Assembly (NCBI GenBank): GCA_033807775.1
Contig: CM066319.1
Coordinates: forward strand, 142,960,983 to 143,024,982
Length of the DNA: 64,000 bases
Direction: 5' to 3'
Source of the DNA: Saussurea involucrata
Lineage: Eukaryota > Streptophyta > Magnoliopsida > Asterales > Asteraceae
The position numbers were made by a program, and so were the translations under genes. The notes under the pieces were generated by a model. The model saw nothing but the letters and a program-made list of their open reading frames with translations. It searched no databases and was not told the origin of the DNA. This document shows, one piece after another, positions 1 to 13,144 of the stretch; within the stretch, counting starts at the first letter, position 1; each line of letters opens with the position of its first letter.

Positions 1-357
1 TCGTCTTAAGAGCTCTAGATGAGCTCCATCTTTTTCCCTTTGCCAGATCAAGCAAAGAATAGGACAGCTTCTTTCGTATTGTGGACAAAAAGCCAAAAAA
101 ACATTGCAAGGCACACATCCATAGTTGTTGCTATTATGATATAAATTTCAGTTTATAATAAATAATTCAATAAAAAGTCAGAAACCCCAATAAAAAAGCT
201 GCTGTAAGAATCAAGCAAAGAAGCCATGAATATAAAAAATATTTAATTTTTTATTAATATATATATACCGGGTCCGGGGCGGGTCGGGGGATGGTCAACC
301 CGGCCCCGGTCGGGTGAACCGGGTTCCCCACCGGGTCGAGCCAAATTGCCATGCCTA
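1..357. mobile_element. right end of a hAT-type element (fragment)
   Basis: The segment ends in ccaaattgccatgccta (341-357), whose reverse complement starts taggcatggcaa, a typical plant hAT terminal inverted repeat. Just inside lies a GC-rich block (about 270-340) of repeated cgggt/ccggg motifs, as in other hAT ends in this window. Copia gag coding resumes immediately after it. The left end is outside the window, so neither the TSD nor the full length can be checked, and positions 1-240 could be other sequence. Confidence 0.4.
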
Positions 358-365
358 ACTATACC

Positions 366-1694
366 ATGTGTCTTAAACTCTCTAAGGATCTGAAATATAT
401 GACCTTAAGCACTCTTTTTGGCACTATGCTCAATCATGAGCAGTCGTGTCAACTTAAGAAGAATCTTGTAAAAGATTCGAAAAGCACACATGTTGCTTTA
501 CTCTCTTCAGAGTTAATGCCCACTCAGCGCGATCGCTGAAGAACATGATTGGGCTGAATCTGATGAAGAGTCAGATTCTGATGAAGAAGATGAGGCCAAT
601 CTCTGTCTTATGGCCGAAATCCAAGAAGTAAAGGAAGAACCAGCTGAAATTCCCTCTACTTATACGTCTCAGGTATCAACCTCTCCTTCTCCAGTTATTA
701 TTGATGCTGATAGACTTCGTGCTATTGATGTGCTGACAATTGATTTATATGACGCCCTGAATGGCAAGACCAAAGTTGAACAACAAAATCTAGATTTAAC
801 TTAACTGCTAAATAAATTACATCTTAAAATCCAAGAACTTTCTAACATTGAAGAAAATTTGAAAGATCAGGTCTATGTGAATCAAGTAATCAGCATTGAA
901 CGCGAACAAGGTATCGCTGATTTGAAAGCTAAGAAAGCTACTGTTGAATGATGGTGTAAATCCTCATCAGATTCCTGTCAATGACAGAAGTGGTCTTGGT
1001 TATAATGCTAACTCGGAAGAATCAACCAAAGATCGTTCCATGCTTAAGTTTGGAATGTTCGTTTCCTCCATTCCTGACACCTCATCATCTCAGTGCTCCT
1101 CTTCTAATAATCCTATCCCTGAGGAAAATTTCTCTTTAAGCCCTAAACTTAAAGATAAAGAAAAAAATATTTTACAAAAACCTCATAAGGGTACCAAAGT
1201 GCCAAAGCTGAAGAAGATTACACCTTCAGCTAATCAACCTTCCACCTCAAAAGACAAGATCCCTGAACATGTTCAACAATCAACTCCAATAATAAAGGTT
1301 GATGTCATATGTAAGAAGTCTGAAGAACCTAGGGTTCCTTCGACCTCTGATGCTAAAGGCATTCTTGGTACAGGCCCTGCTCATTTAAAATTATCAAATG
1401 CTTATGCCTATGGTCCAAAAGCTACTTTCAGCAATAGGAAATGCTATCACTACGGACTTACTGATCATATTGCTAGTAAGTGCCCACAGCCACCAAAGCT
1501 TAAAAATCAGCTAAGGTGAAGATAAATGCCTCAAAGGCAAAGAAGATCACCCCAGGTGAAAACCAAGCAAAGGTGAAAAATACCACTAAGGTTAAGAAAT
1601 TAACCAAAGTGAAGGTTACCACTGACGCTGAATCATCAAATGTTGTAAAGATTGCTGATCCTTCCACTTCATCTTCCACTGACAAATGTGGACC
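366..1694 (+). pseudogene. Copia gag (decayed, with degenerate zinc knuckle)
   Basis: The first part (366-539) encodes a gag-like stretch with LFGTMLNHE, matching the LFG..L..HE pattern of Copia gag. Coding then continues in pieces at about 610-804, 944-1519 and 1516-1704 that lie in different frames, so several frameshifts and stops separate them. Near 1438-1480 a CCHC zinc knuckle is recognisable (KCYHYGLTDHIASKC), but its second cysteine is tyrosine, which should abolish zinc binding. A lysine-rich linker leads to the protease and is cut at 1699 by the insertion; the reading frame resumes at 16411. Confidence 0.75.
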
Positions 1695-1699
1695 CATTG

Positions 1700-4111
1700 T
1701 GTAACACCCCAAAATTTCACACATGCTGATTTTGATCAGCGGACGTCCGCATAGGGCACAGGTTGGACGTCCGCATCAGTCGGACATCCGCATCTTTCCA
1801 CGGAAGCAACAGAGTCGCGAGGCACTTGATCAGATCAAAGGCCGTACGTCCGCATGGCTTCCAGTCGGATGTTCGTGCGAAGTCTGATGAGATATTTCTT
1901 ATTTGCCTTTAAGAAATCCTCTTCTCTCTCCCTTACCTTATTTTGAAACCCATAACTCAGATTCCCTCTCCTCTCCCACTCGACTTTCTCCCTAAAAACC
2001 CTAAATTCTCCATTTCTCTCCTCCCTCCTCCCTCAAAAATGCTAAGGTGAGTTTGTGGAGTCATGTTTTAAAGGTTCCAAGCTTCAAGATCTTCTTCATC
2101 TTCTCCGCCACTTTTCCACCATTGTTGAACTACCTTGGGGTCCTCTTCAAATACCCATTTATGAGTTCATCCTCACTTCCCAAACCTTTATTTTGGTAAC
2201 CACGGATATGTTTTGTTGATGGATTAAAGTTGTGGTAAGGTTTTTGGAAGATTTGGCTTAAGGATTCAAGTTTCTTCAAAGGAGCTTACGTTGGGGAAAA
2301 TCTAGATTTAGCCTAAATCTAGCAAGGTGAGTTCAAGTTGATTTGTTAAAACGTTCTACATGCCAAAAATGTTATTTTCCAAATACTTATGTGATTACAT
2401 GAAAATTATCAATTGTTGGGTTTTGACTTTTGAAGTATTTAACTTTGTAAATGTGGTAAAATGCCCATATTTAGGGGTTTTTGGGAAACTTGATAGTAAA
2501 TCATAAATGAAAATGTTTTGATGATTTATTGCATAGATGAAGATCATTTGGTGAAAATACACTTCTAGTGCTTATTTGGAAATATGCATAGTTTATGTTA
2601 TGATACGTTTTGAAAATACGAACGTGTAGGACTTTGAGCTTTGAAGAAATGAAACATGCATGAAAGTATTTAAATGTTTTGTCCTATAGATGGAGATTTG
2701 TATAAATGTCCTTTTATGTATGTTCTGGAAATATGCATAGATTACGATATGGGACGGTTTGAAAGTGTAAGCGGTATGAGTTCCTTTGGAAAATCTGGAC
2801 GTCCCACCCAAATGTTGCGTTTTGGGTTATTCATGTAATTAAAACGGGCATTCGCATAAACGTGTGTTGTTTACGTTTAATTCATTTTATGTTTTTACTA
2901 ATGGTCATTTGATTTATTGAGCCCATGGCTCGGTTTTGACTCCGATGGGTCTTGGGGACATTTGTCCGATTTTGATAGCTCGATGTTGGGCGTTTGGTTT
3001 GATTTGCATTTAATGCATCTTATTTGATGATTTACATGTTTTGAATGCGCTAGTTCATTCGTTTGGGGTCATGTAATGTTTTATTGTAATGCAATGGATC
3101 CATAAGCACCTGATTTTCTTACGTACAATGTCGGGACGACTAGGCATCGACGGTATGGTGTAAGACCTACGTGCTAATACGCTTTTATGTCCAATGATGG
3201 AACGCTAGTTTTCCACATTGAGGCTCGGTCATGCATCGACGGTATGGTGTAAGTCATGCGTGCTAGTACGTTGTATCACTGTTTAGGCATCGACGGTATG
3301 GTGTAAGTCCTACGTACTAATACATGAAATCTAAATAACATTGATAAGTGACCTAACTTTATGTGTCTGTCACATTCGATGGAACCGGGTCTCCCCCGTC
3401 ACCGAAAGGTGTTGTTTTGGGTATTTACTTTTATTCATGTTTTCGGTGACGTAATTATATATCTAAATGGATTGTTTTCCATGATTTATGGGCAATGTAT
3501 TATGTCTAATATTTGTTGGGATGTTTAGAATAATGGAGTTTTATTCACGTTTATATTATTTGGGAATTTAATGTTTATTCACATTTTGGGTGAATTTTGG
3601 GTTGAGCTTACATCTTAAAGAAAAGTTTTACGTGGCGTTGTCATCGTCTAAAATACATATTCTTGGAAATCATATTGTTTTCATATCTAATGTAAATCAT
3701 TTTGGGAATCATGATTAGAGTCTCACTCTTTCCTTTTAACAATTTATATAATCATGATGAAAACTCTTGAACTCACTAGGCATTAGCCTAACCTTTTTAT
3801 TTATCGGCATGCGCATCAGGTTCCGGATGGGAAATGGTGCTAGTGACACTATGAAGAGATGAGTGCTAGTTGTACGCTCGAGGAGAGAGTAGTTTGGTGA
3901 AGTCTTCCGCAATTGGGAATAGCAACTTGTATGGGTTTAGTAACACCCGACCTTATATATATAGACTTGGTTTATTATTTGTCAAGGTTAAACCTAGAAT
4001 TATAATTGAGGTGATCTAAGTATTAAATGTAGAAAAGGAATTTTATCCTTTATTTGATGTAATATCAAAAGTTTTAAATTAGTTGCTCTTTCCAAATTAG
4101 AGGGTGTTACA
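1700..4111 (+). repeat. LARD LTR 1
   Basis: It begins TGTAACACC and ends GGTGTTACA, and is followed at once by a primer-binding site. Relative to LTR2 and LTR3 it lacks about 13 bp near 2418 (after ttgttggg) and about 23 bp near 3143. Its 5' part holds repeated ggacgtccgcat motifs (1738-1870). The middle holds three degenerate copies of a gcatcgacggtatggtgtaag unit (3147-3325). Two hairpins are present (3397-3451 and 3771-3792). Confidence 0.85.
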
Positions 4112-7100
4112 AGTTGGTATGAGAGAATAAGTTTGAGGGATTTAGGTGTTGATTTTTGGATACCTAGACTCAAACTAGCGTTATTTTAAGTGAATGAAAG
4201 TGAAATTGCACCATTAGGTACTCTAAGATAGGATGTTTGGAGGTCGATGAAGTCACTAGGAACGAGAATCACGTTTAGGGTAACAAGGATGATCATGTAC
4301 GGTACGTTTATAATTGCACCTGGACAGTGTTATGGTGAACCTACAAGTTACATGTGAGTACTTGGGCAACTCTGATGTGAATACCGTTGGGGTAGTAAAG
4401 AAGTTTCTAAGCGAGTAACCGTTAGAAGGAGTTGATTTTAGCATTCGTCACTTGGAGTGACAGTAAGCATGATGATCGCATTAAGTGGACCATTCGGGTC
4501 GAAATTGTTGGTTGGATTAGAACCATAGGCGTGTGGAATCGACAGTTATTTGGGTGAAATTGTAAGGTGAACGGAAGAAATTTTGATTATTGCCTTAAGA
4601 TATTTGTGCATCCGGACGATGATAGTGTTACCGGAGGGATTGGAGGAGTGTGGTTTCGGGACGTTGAGGGCCGACTAAATTCATGCACAAAAAAATGTAT
4701 CTTCAAAATAAATTGCACCATTTATTTGTCGGGTTTCAATCGTTACGGAATTGTGCTACGAAATCTCAGGAAAATGTTTAGCACACACAAGATTTTAAAT
4801 CATGATTTTGAACATGCATGAAATGTTTTTATTGCGAGTAATTGCAAACCTTATTGGGACTTATTTTATTTTGATGTTGTCCAATGTTATTTTCGGATAC
4901 CGTGTTATCTATATATTATCGTTGTTTAAGATTTTGGACAAGTAATGACGACATATGACATTAACATTGGATCTTCTCCACATATGTTAAGGTTGAACGG
5001 AGAGTTACTTCCCACTATTCGGTGTTTGAGTTTTATTGGGAATCTTATCCCATGCGAGTTTTCTTTTAGAGTACTACTTTATATTGTATTGCAACAAGTG
5101 GGAATTTGTGGAATTATGACATTTTGGTTATAACCTTGTTTATGGGATTTGACCTTTGGAGACGAAAATTTTAGTACCATTTGATTGATTGAATGTCGTT
5201 GAGTTTTGTTAAGTTTTATGGAAGTTTTGTGAAGTATTATGGAGTTTTGTTTTACGACGTTTTGCGGTGCATGATTGACACTTTGTAATGTGCATACTTG
5301 AGTCATTGCGTGCGTTTATCTATGGGTTTTGTTGAGTATTGTGTCTCATGCGAGTTTTACTGAGAGATATTACTTTACGTCGTATTGCATCCAAAAAGAG
5401 TAGTTTTCAGAATCTTGATGTCGCATGGTTTTCTCTTTTGAGTTTTGTGCTAACATATTTCGTTGCATCTTGTGTAGTGTACATTTGATTTATACGTGGC
5501 GTGAGTAATGCATATAAGAGCATCGCGACAGTTTATCTTAATGATTTGCTTCATGCATTTTCGGTTAATTGTTTCTTTGGTTATCATTTCACGCAAATGC
5601 ATTATATTGACCTATGGGTATGCATAGTTTTGTAGCCACTATTTTTGGAGCTTAAATGAGCATCGTTTGTACGGTCCGAAATTTTAAAGTCGACTTAAAA
5701 TCTCCTATGTGTTAACCAAATTTCATGCATTTACTGTTTTCCAAAGTTTTAAGAAAATACATTAATATGTGTGAGTCTTATCAGAAGGTTTTACTTCCAT
5801 GTCGTTATAAAGCTAAATGGGAAAATTTTGAAATTTGATTTAATGAATCTTCTCCTTTGAAATTTTAGTATGGAATATTTTTTACATTTTATATTATTTC
5901 AGAAAGACTAATAGGAGAGTGTTACAAGTATGCATGCATAATCTAATTTGAGAAAGCTTCGCGATAGTTTAGTCGATATTTTCAAATGATGAAAACATGG
6001 TTGCTATTTGGCTTTAAACTTGGAACCGGCACAAATCACTTTGTATTTAACCAAAGTGTATATATTGATTGTTTCACCGTTTTTGGCAAAATAGACAGAC
6101 ACTTGCGAATTTTGTTGGTGAATTTCATTTCGTGTCGTCTTATGGTTATAAGAGAAGTTTTGGGAGTTGGATGTCGTATAAACTTCCTTTTTGAAATTCG
6201 TACAAACATTTGGTTGCACACTATTTTATTGCAGGAAGCCACTTTACGCTCATGGCATAAATAGATTTGTGTTAGGACCGTAGCGGTTCATTTTTAAAGT
6301 TTGTTGAATATACTTTTGTATTGCTAATAAATCGAGTAGTGATCGAGTAATTTTCAAATGATTTCCATATGTGGAACGAGTATGCCCATTTTGCACAACT
6401 ACCGAAGAATGGTGGTAGATTTTATACGTACGATTAACTGTTATGAAAACTTTCGTGTTGAAAGTTCCTATAAAATTTTGATTAGCATAATTGTTGAGTC
6501 CATCACTTAAAAATCTTGAACTCATTAGGCTTGGGATGGTTAAGCAACCTCGGTTAAGGGTGAGGTACGCAGTACCTTCTGCTAATGCTTATAGTAATCG
6601 TTCATTTTGGCAACCTTGTTTGGGTCTTGGTCAGTTTTGCATAAAGGATGTGTAGGACCTTTAGACACCGCGCGGATAACCTTGGTTTTGTGGGTATGCT
6701 CGGCGAATCAAACTCATGTGGGTGGAGTTCTGTTGTGGTTCAAAACTTGATGGTATGTCTAGGTGTCAACTTTTTGGGTTCGAAGTCAAGAACCGTTAGT
6801 ATATTTGGAGGATTGTAGTCCAAATTTTAAAGGAATGGCGGTAACAGTTGAAGTGATCTTAAGAAGTCCAATTGTGATAAGTGGATCTAGTGGGATGACT
6901 TTCTTTGAATGGTAGAAGGATTTGTAGGGTTGATAATTGGTAATAGGATGTACCTTGGGAGTTGTATAATCTTTGGGTCAGAGACGACCGGCTGTTTTGG
7001 AGCCTAATTGTACCCGTTATAGTTAAGTGACAACCTAGTAGCGAGAACGGTCGAGTTTGAGAATTTTATCGATTTCAGTGGCGACCGTACCTTAGATTGG

Positions 7101-7435
7101 TTGGAGAAAGGATTTAAAGGTATTTAGATCAGGAATGTCTGGGAGTCGGGTTTTGTCGTGGGAGAAGTATGGATCACCTAAGGTTGGGAGGCAACCAAGG
7201 CCTTGTGGTCGGCAGCTACTCTAATAATTAGGCTTTCACTTGGATGTAAGTGTGGTATGCCTAAGCGGGAACTCGTTGTGAGTATCACCAAGAAGTTTGT
7301 TCCGTGTAGTTCTGTGGGGAATTAAAACTCAAATCTGGTTGAAGACGAGGGATCATGGAATGTGTTGGGCACTATAGCCATTGGCTGTATGAGATCTAGA
7401 TTTCGGGGATGAAATCTCTTTAAGGTTGGGAGGAT
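4112..7435 (+). other. LARD internal region 1 (non-coding)
   Basis: About 3.3 kb between LTR1 and LTR2. The only ORFs are under 100 codons and resemble no gag or pol domain; several recur in internal region 2, but only because the DNA itself is duplicated. The 3' end (7403-7435) has the tttcgggg-gaaatctc motif and a purine-rich tract ending just before LTR2, acting as the putative PPT. No promoter or RNA gene is recognisable. Confidence 0.7.
4115..4126 (+). other. primer-binding site of LARD copy 1
   Basis: The bases tggtatgagaga, three bases after the LTR end, resemble the plant initiator-Met tRNA primer site tggtatcagagc, with two mismatches. Confidence 0.6.
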
Positions 7436-9885
7436 TGTAACACCCCAAAATTTCACACATGCTGGTTTTGATCAGCGGACGTCCGCATAGGGCACAGGAC
7501 GGACGTTCGCATCAACTGGACATCCGCATCTTTCCGCGGAAGCAACAGAGTCGTGAGGCACTTGATCAGATCAAAGGTCAGACGTCCGCATGGCTTCCAA
7601 CCGGACGTCCGTGCGAAGTCTGATGAGATATTTCTTATTTGCCTTTAAGAAACCCTCTTCTCTCTCCCTTACCTTATTTTGAAACCCATAACTCAGATTC
7701 CCTCTCCTCTCCCACTCGAATTTCTCCCTAAAAACCCTAAAATCCTCCATTTCTTTCCTCCCTCCTCCCTCAAGAACGCTAAGGTGGGTTTGTGGAGTCA
7801 AGTTTTAAAGGTTCCAAGCTTCAAGATCTTCTTCATCTTCTCCACCACTTTTCAACCATTGTTGAACTACTTTGGGGTCCTCTTCAAATACCCATTTGTG
7901 AGTTCATCCTCACTTCCCAAACCTTTATTTTGGTAACCTCAAAGATGTTTTGTTGATGGATTCAAGTTGTGGTAAGGTTTTTGGAAGATTTGGCTTGAGG
8001 ATTCAAGTTTCTTCAAAGGAGCTTACGTTGGGGAAAATCTAGATTTAGCCTAAGTCTAGCAACGTGAGTTCAAGTTGATTTGTGAAAACGTTGTACATGC
8101 CAAAAATGTTATTTTCCAAGTACTTATGTGGTTACATGAAAATTATCAATTGTTGGGTTATTTGATAGGTTTTGACTTTTGAAGTATTTAACTTTGTAAA
8201 TGTGGTAAAATGCCCATATTTAGGGGTTTTTGGGAAACTTGATAGTAAATCATAAATGAAAATGTTTTGATGATTTATTGCATAGATGGAGATCATTTGG
8301 TGAAAATGCAATTCTAGTGTTTATTTGGAAATATGCATAGTTTATTTTACGATACGTTTTGAAAATACAACGTGTAGGACTTTGAGCTTTGAATAAATGA
8401 AACATGCATGAAAGTATTTAAATGTTTTGTCCTATAGATAGAGATTTGTATAAATGTCCTTTTACGTATGTTCTGGAAATATGCATAGATTACGTTATGG
8501 GACAGTTTGAAAGTGTAAGCGGTATGAGTTACTTTGGAAAATTGGGATGTCCCACCCAAATGTTGCGTTTTGGGTTATTCATGAAATTAAAACGGGCATT
8601 CGCATAAACGTGTGTTGTTTACGTTTAATTCATTTTATGTTTTTACTAATGGTCATTTGATTTATTGAGCCCATGGCTCGGTTTTGACTCCGATGGGTCT
8701 TGGGGACATTTGTCCGATTTTGATAGCTCGATGTTGGGCGTTTGGTTTGATTTGCATTTAATGCATCTTATTCGATGATTTACATGTTTTGAATGCGCTA
8801 GTTCATTCGTTTGGGGTCATGTAATGTTTTATTGTAATACAATGGATCCATAAGCACCTGATTTTCTTACGTGCAATGTCGGGACGACTAGTTTCCCTTC
8901 ATTGTATCACGGTTTAGGCATCGACGGTATGGTGTAAGACCTACGTGCTGATACGCTTTTATGTCCAATGATGGAACGCTGGTTTTCCACATTGAGGCAT
9001 GGTCAGGCATCAACGGTATGGTATAAGTCTTGCGTGCTAGTACGTTGTATCACTGTTTAGGCATCGACGGTATGGTGTAAGTCCTACATACTAATACTTG
9101 AAATCTACATAACATTGATAAGTGTCCTAACTTTGTGTGTCTGTCACATTCGATGGAACCGGGTCTCCCCCGTCACCGAAAGGTGTTGTTTTGGGTATTT
9201 ACTTTTATTCATGTTTTCGGTGACGTAATTATATATCTAAATGGATTGTTTTCCATGATTTATGGGCAATGTATTATGTCTAATCTTTGTTGGGATGTTT
9301 AGAATAATGGAGTTTTATTCACGTTTATATTATTTGGGAATTTAATGTTTATTCACATTTTGGGTGAGTTTTGGGTTGAGCTTACATCTTAAAGAAATGT
9401 TTTACGTGGCGTTGCCATCGTCTAAAATACGTATTCTTGGAAATCAGATTGTTTTCATATTTAATGTAAATCATTTTGGGAATCATGATTAGATTCTCAC
9501 TCTTTCCTTTTAACGATTTATATAATCATGATGAAAACTCTTGGACTCACTAGGCGTTAGCCTAACATTTTTATTTGTCGGCATGTGCATCAGGTTCCGG
9601 ATGGGAAATGGTGCTAGTGACACTATGAAGAGATGAGTGCTAGTTGTACGCTCGAGGAGAGAGTAGTTTGGTGAAGTCTTCCGCAATTGGGAATAGTAAC
9701 TTGTATGGGTTTAGTAACACCCGACCTTATATATATAGACTTGGTTTATTATTTGTCAAGGTTAAACCTAGAATAATAATTGAGGTGATCTAAGTATTGA
9801 ATGTAGAAAAGGAATTTTATCCTTTATTTGATGTAATATCGAAAGTTTTAAATTAGTTGCTCTTTCCAAATTAGAGGGTGTTACA
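7436..9885 (+). repeat. LARD LTR 2 (shared middle LTR)
   Basis: The same TG...CA ends as LTR1, with the 13-bp and 23-bp segments that LTR1 lacks. It acts as the 3' LTR of the first unit and the 5' LTR of the second. Hairpins lie at 9171-9225 and 9545-9566. Confidence 0.85.
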
Positions 9886-9888
9886 AGT

Positions 9889-9900
9889 TGGTATGAGAGC
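9889..9900 (+). other. primer-binding site of LARD copy 2
   Basis: tggtatgagagc differs by one base from the initiator-Met tRNA complement tggtatcagagc and lies three bases after LTR2. Confidence 0.65.
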
Positions 9901-12411
9901 ATAAGTTTGAGGGATTTAGGTGTTGATTTTTGGATACCTAGACTCAAACTAGAGTTCTTTTAAGTGAATGAAAGTGAAATTGCACCAGTAGGCACTCTAA
10001 GATAGGATGTTTGGAGGTCGATGGAGTCACTAGGAACGAGAATCACGTCTAGGGTAACAAGGATGATCATGTACGGTACGTTCATAATTGCACCTGGCCA
10101 GTGTTATGGTGAACCTACAAGTTACATGTGAGTACTTGGGCAACTCTGATGTGAATACCGTTGGGGTAGTAAAGAAGTTTCTAAGCGAGTAACCGTTAGA
10201 AGGAGTTGATTTTAGCATTCGTCATTTGGAGTGACAGTAAGCATGATGATCGCATTAAGTGGACCGTTTGGGTCGAAATTGTTGCTTGGATTAGAACCAT
10301 GGGCGTGTGGAATCGACAGTTATTTGAGGTGAAATTGTAAGGTGAACGGATGAAATTTTGATTATTGCCTTAAGATATTTGAGCATCCGGACGATGATAG
10401 TGTGACCGGAGGGATTGGAGGAGTGTGGTTTCTGGACGTTGAGGGCCGACTAAATTTATGCACCAAAAAAAATGTATCTTCAAAATAAATTGCACCATTT
10501 ATTTCTCGGGTTTCAATCGTTACGGAATTATGCTACGAAATCTCAGAAAAATGTTTAGCACACACAAGATTTTAAATCATGATTTTGAACATGCATGAAA
10601 TATTTTTATTGCGAGTAATTGCAAACCTTATTGGGACTTATTTTATTTTGATGTTGTCCAATGTTATTTTCGGATACCGTGTTATCTATATATTATTGTT
10701 GTTTAAGATTTTGGACAAGTAATGACGACATATGACTTTAACATTGGATCTCCTCCACGTATGTTAAGGTTGAACGGAGAGTTACTTCCCACTATTCGGT
10801 GTTTGAGTTTTATTGGGAATCTTATCCCATGCGAGTTTTCTTCTAGAGTACTACTTTATATTGTATTGCAACAAGTGGGAATTTGTGGAATTATGACATT
10901 TTGGTTATAAGCTTGTTTATGGGATTTGACCTTTGGAGACAAAAAATTTAGTACCATTTGATTGATTGAATGTCGTTGAGTTTTATTAAGTTTTATGGAA
11001 GTTTTGTGGAGTATTATGGAGTTTTGTTTTACGACGTTTTGCGGTGCATGATTGACACTTTGTAATGTGCATACTTGAGTCATTGCGTGCGTTTATCTAT
11101 GGGTTTTGTTGAGTATTGTGTCTCATGCGAGTTTTACTGAGAGATATTACTTTACGTCGTATTGCATCCAAAAAGAGTAGTTTTCAGAATCTTGATGTCG
11201 CATGGTTTTCTCTTTTGAGTTTTGTGCTAACATATTTCGTTGCATCTTGTGTAGTGTACAATTGATTTATACGTGGCGTGAGTAATGCATATAAGAGCAT
11301 CGCGACAGTTTATCTTAATGATTTGCTTCATGCATTTTCGGTTAATTGTTTCTTTGGTTATCATTTCACGCAAATGCATTATATTGACCTATGAGTTTGC
11401 ATAGTTTTGTAGCCACTATTTTTGGAGTTGTAATGAGCATCGTTTGTACGGTCCGAAATTTTGAAGTCGACTTAAAATCTCCTATGTGTTAACCAAATTT
11501 CAAGCATTTACTGTTTTCCTAAGTTTTAAGAAAATACATTAATATGTGTGAGTCTTGTCAGAAGGTTTTACTTCCATGTCGTTATAAAGCTAAATGGGAA
11601 AATTTTGAAATTTAATTTAATGAATCTTCTCCTTTGAAAATGTAGTATGGAATATTCTTTACATTTTATATTATTTCAGAAAGACTAATAGGAGAGTGTT
11701 ACAAGTATGCATGCATAATCTAATTTGAGAAAGCTTCGCGATAGTTTAGTCGATATTTTCAAATGATGAAAACATGGTTGTTATTTGGCTTTAAACTTGG
11801 AACCGGCACAAATCACTTTGTATTTAACCAAAGTGTATATATTGACTGTTTCACCGTTTTTGGCAAAATAGACAGACACTTGCGAATTTTGTTGGTGAAT
11901 TTCATTTCGTGTCGTCTTATGGTTATAAGAGAAGTTTTGGGAGTTGGATGTTGTATAAACTTCCTTTTTGAAATTCGTACAAGCATTTGGTTGCACACTA
12001 TTTTATTGCAGGAAACCACTTTACGCTCATGGCATTAATAGATCTGTGTTAGGACCTTAGCGGTTCATTTTAAAAGTTTGTTGAATATACTTTTGTATTG
12101 CTAATAAATCGAGTAGTGATCGAGTAATTTTCAAATGATTTCCATATGTGGAACGAGTGTGCCCATTTTGCACAACTACCGAAGAATGGTGGTAGATTTT
12201 ATACGTACGATTAATTGTTATGAAAACTTTCGTGTTGAAAATTCCTATAAAATTTTGATTAGCATAATTGTTGAGTCCATCACTTAAAAACCTTGAACTC
12301 ATTAGGCTTGGGATGGTTAAGAAACCTCGGTTAAGGGTGAGGTACGCGGTACCTTCTGCTAATGCTTATAGTAACCGTTCATTTCGGCAACATTGTTTGG
12401 GTCTTGGTCAG

Positions 12412-13144
12412 TAGAGGTGGCCAAAAAATCGGGCCAGACCGAGCCTTCGGAAGGACCGGGCCGAAACACTATTCCAAGGCTCGGGCTTTGGTCGGGCCCG
12501 GGTCGGGCCGGGCCGGGCTTGAGCAAAAAGATTCGAGCCCGCATAGGCTTTTTATAAGCCCGGGCTTTCGGGTCGGGCCCTAAACCGGGCCTTCACAAAT
12601 TTTTTTTAAATTGTGAAAATGGTCATATGACCGTTACCCAACGGTTGGAAATTTTGAATTGAAGACAAAAGTGTTAATAAATGAATTAAAGCAACAAAAA
12701 TATTCAAAACTGACGCATTGGTTTGGTGGTAAACGTATGGAGGCTATGGAAAGGAGGTCAAGGGATCGAAACTGGGGGGAGGCAACATATCCCGTGCTTT
12801 TTTAATGAAGTGACCCACGGTTGGAAATTTTGAATTGAAGACAAAAGTGTTAATAAATAAATTAAAGCAGCAACAATATTCAAAGCTGACGCATTGGCAT
12901 GGTGGTAAGTGCATCGAGGCTATGGAGAGGAGGTCAGGAGTTCGAAACTGGGGGTAAGCAATATATCCCGCATTTTATGAAGTGAGATTCGCGTCGGGCC
13001 TTGGTCGGGCTTCGGGTCGGGCTGGCAAATCAGTCAAATAGCAGGCCCGGTTACGTCTGGCGGGCTCAGGCCCGGGCTTTTGGCAGGCCGGGCTTCGGTT
13101 ACCTGGCGGGCCGGGCCAGGCCCGGGCTCTGATGGCCATCTCTA
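12412..13144. mobile_element. non-autonomous hAT element
   Basis: Terminal inverted repeats tagaggtggcca and tggccatctcta are flanked by a perfect 8-bp TSD, ttggtcag (12404-12411 and 13145-13152), the hallmark of hAT transposition. The homologous site in internal region 1 (near 6624) is empty, which confirms the boundaries. Both ends carry cgggcc/cccggg subterminal repeats. The middle has two direct copies (about 12640-12800 and 12812-12980) of an AT-rich segment followed by a tRNA-like stretch (ggtggtaa, then ttcgaaac). No ORF of note. Its left end resembles that of the transposase-bearing element at 62831. Confidence 0.9.

Noticed and set aside
3147..3325. Three spaced copies of gcatcgacggtatggtgtaag resembling a CRISPR array
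   Set aside because: Only three degenerate copies within a plant LTR; spacers are unequal and the context is a retrotransposon.
5986..6264. Small ORF repeated at 11763-12038 with similar protein
   Set aside because: Both lie in duplicated LARD internal DNA, so the similarity comes from duplication. No domain, and antisense ORFs of similar size exist at the same place.
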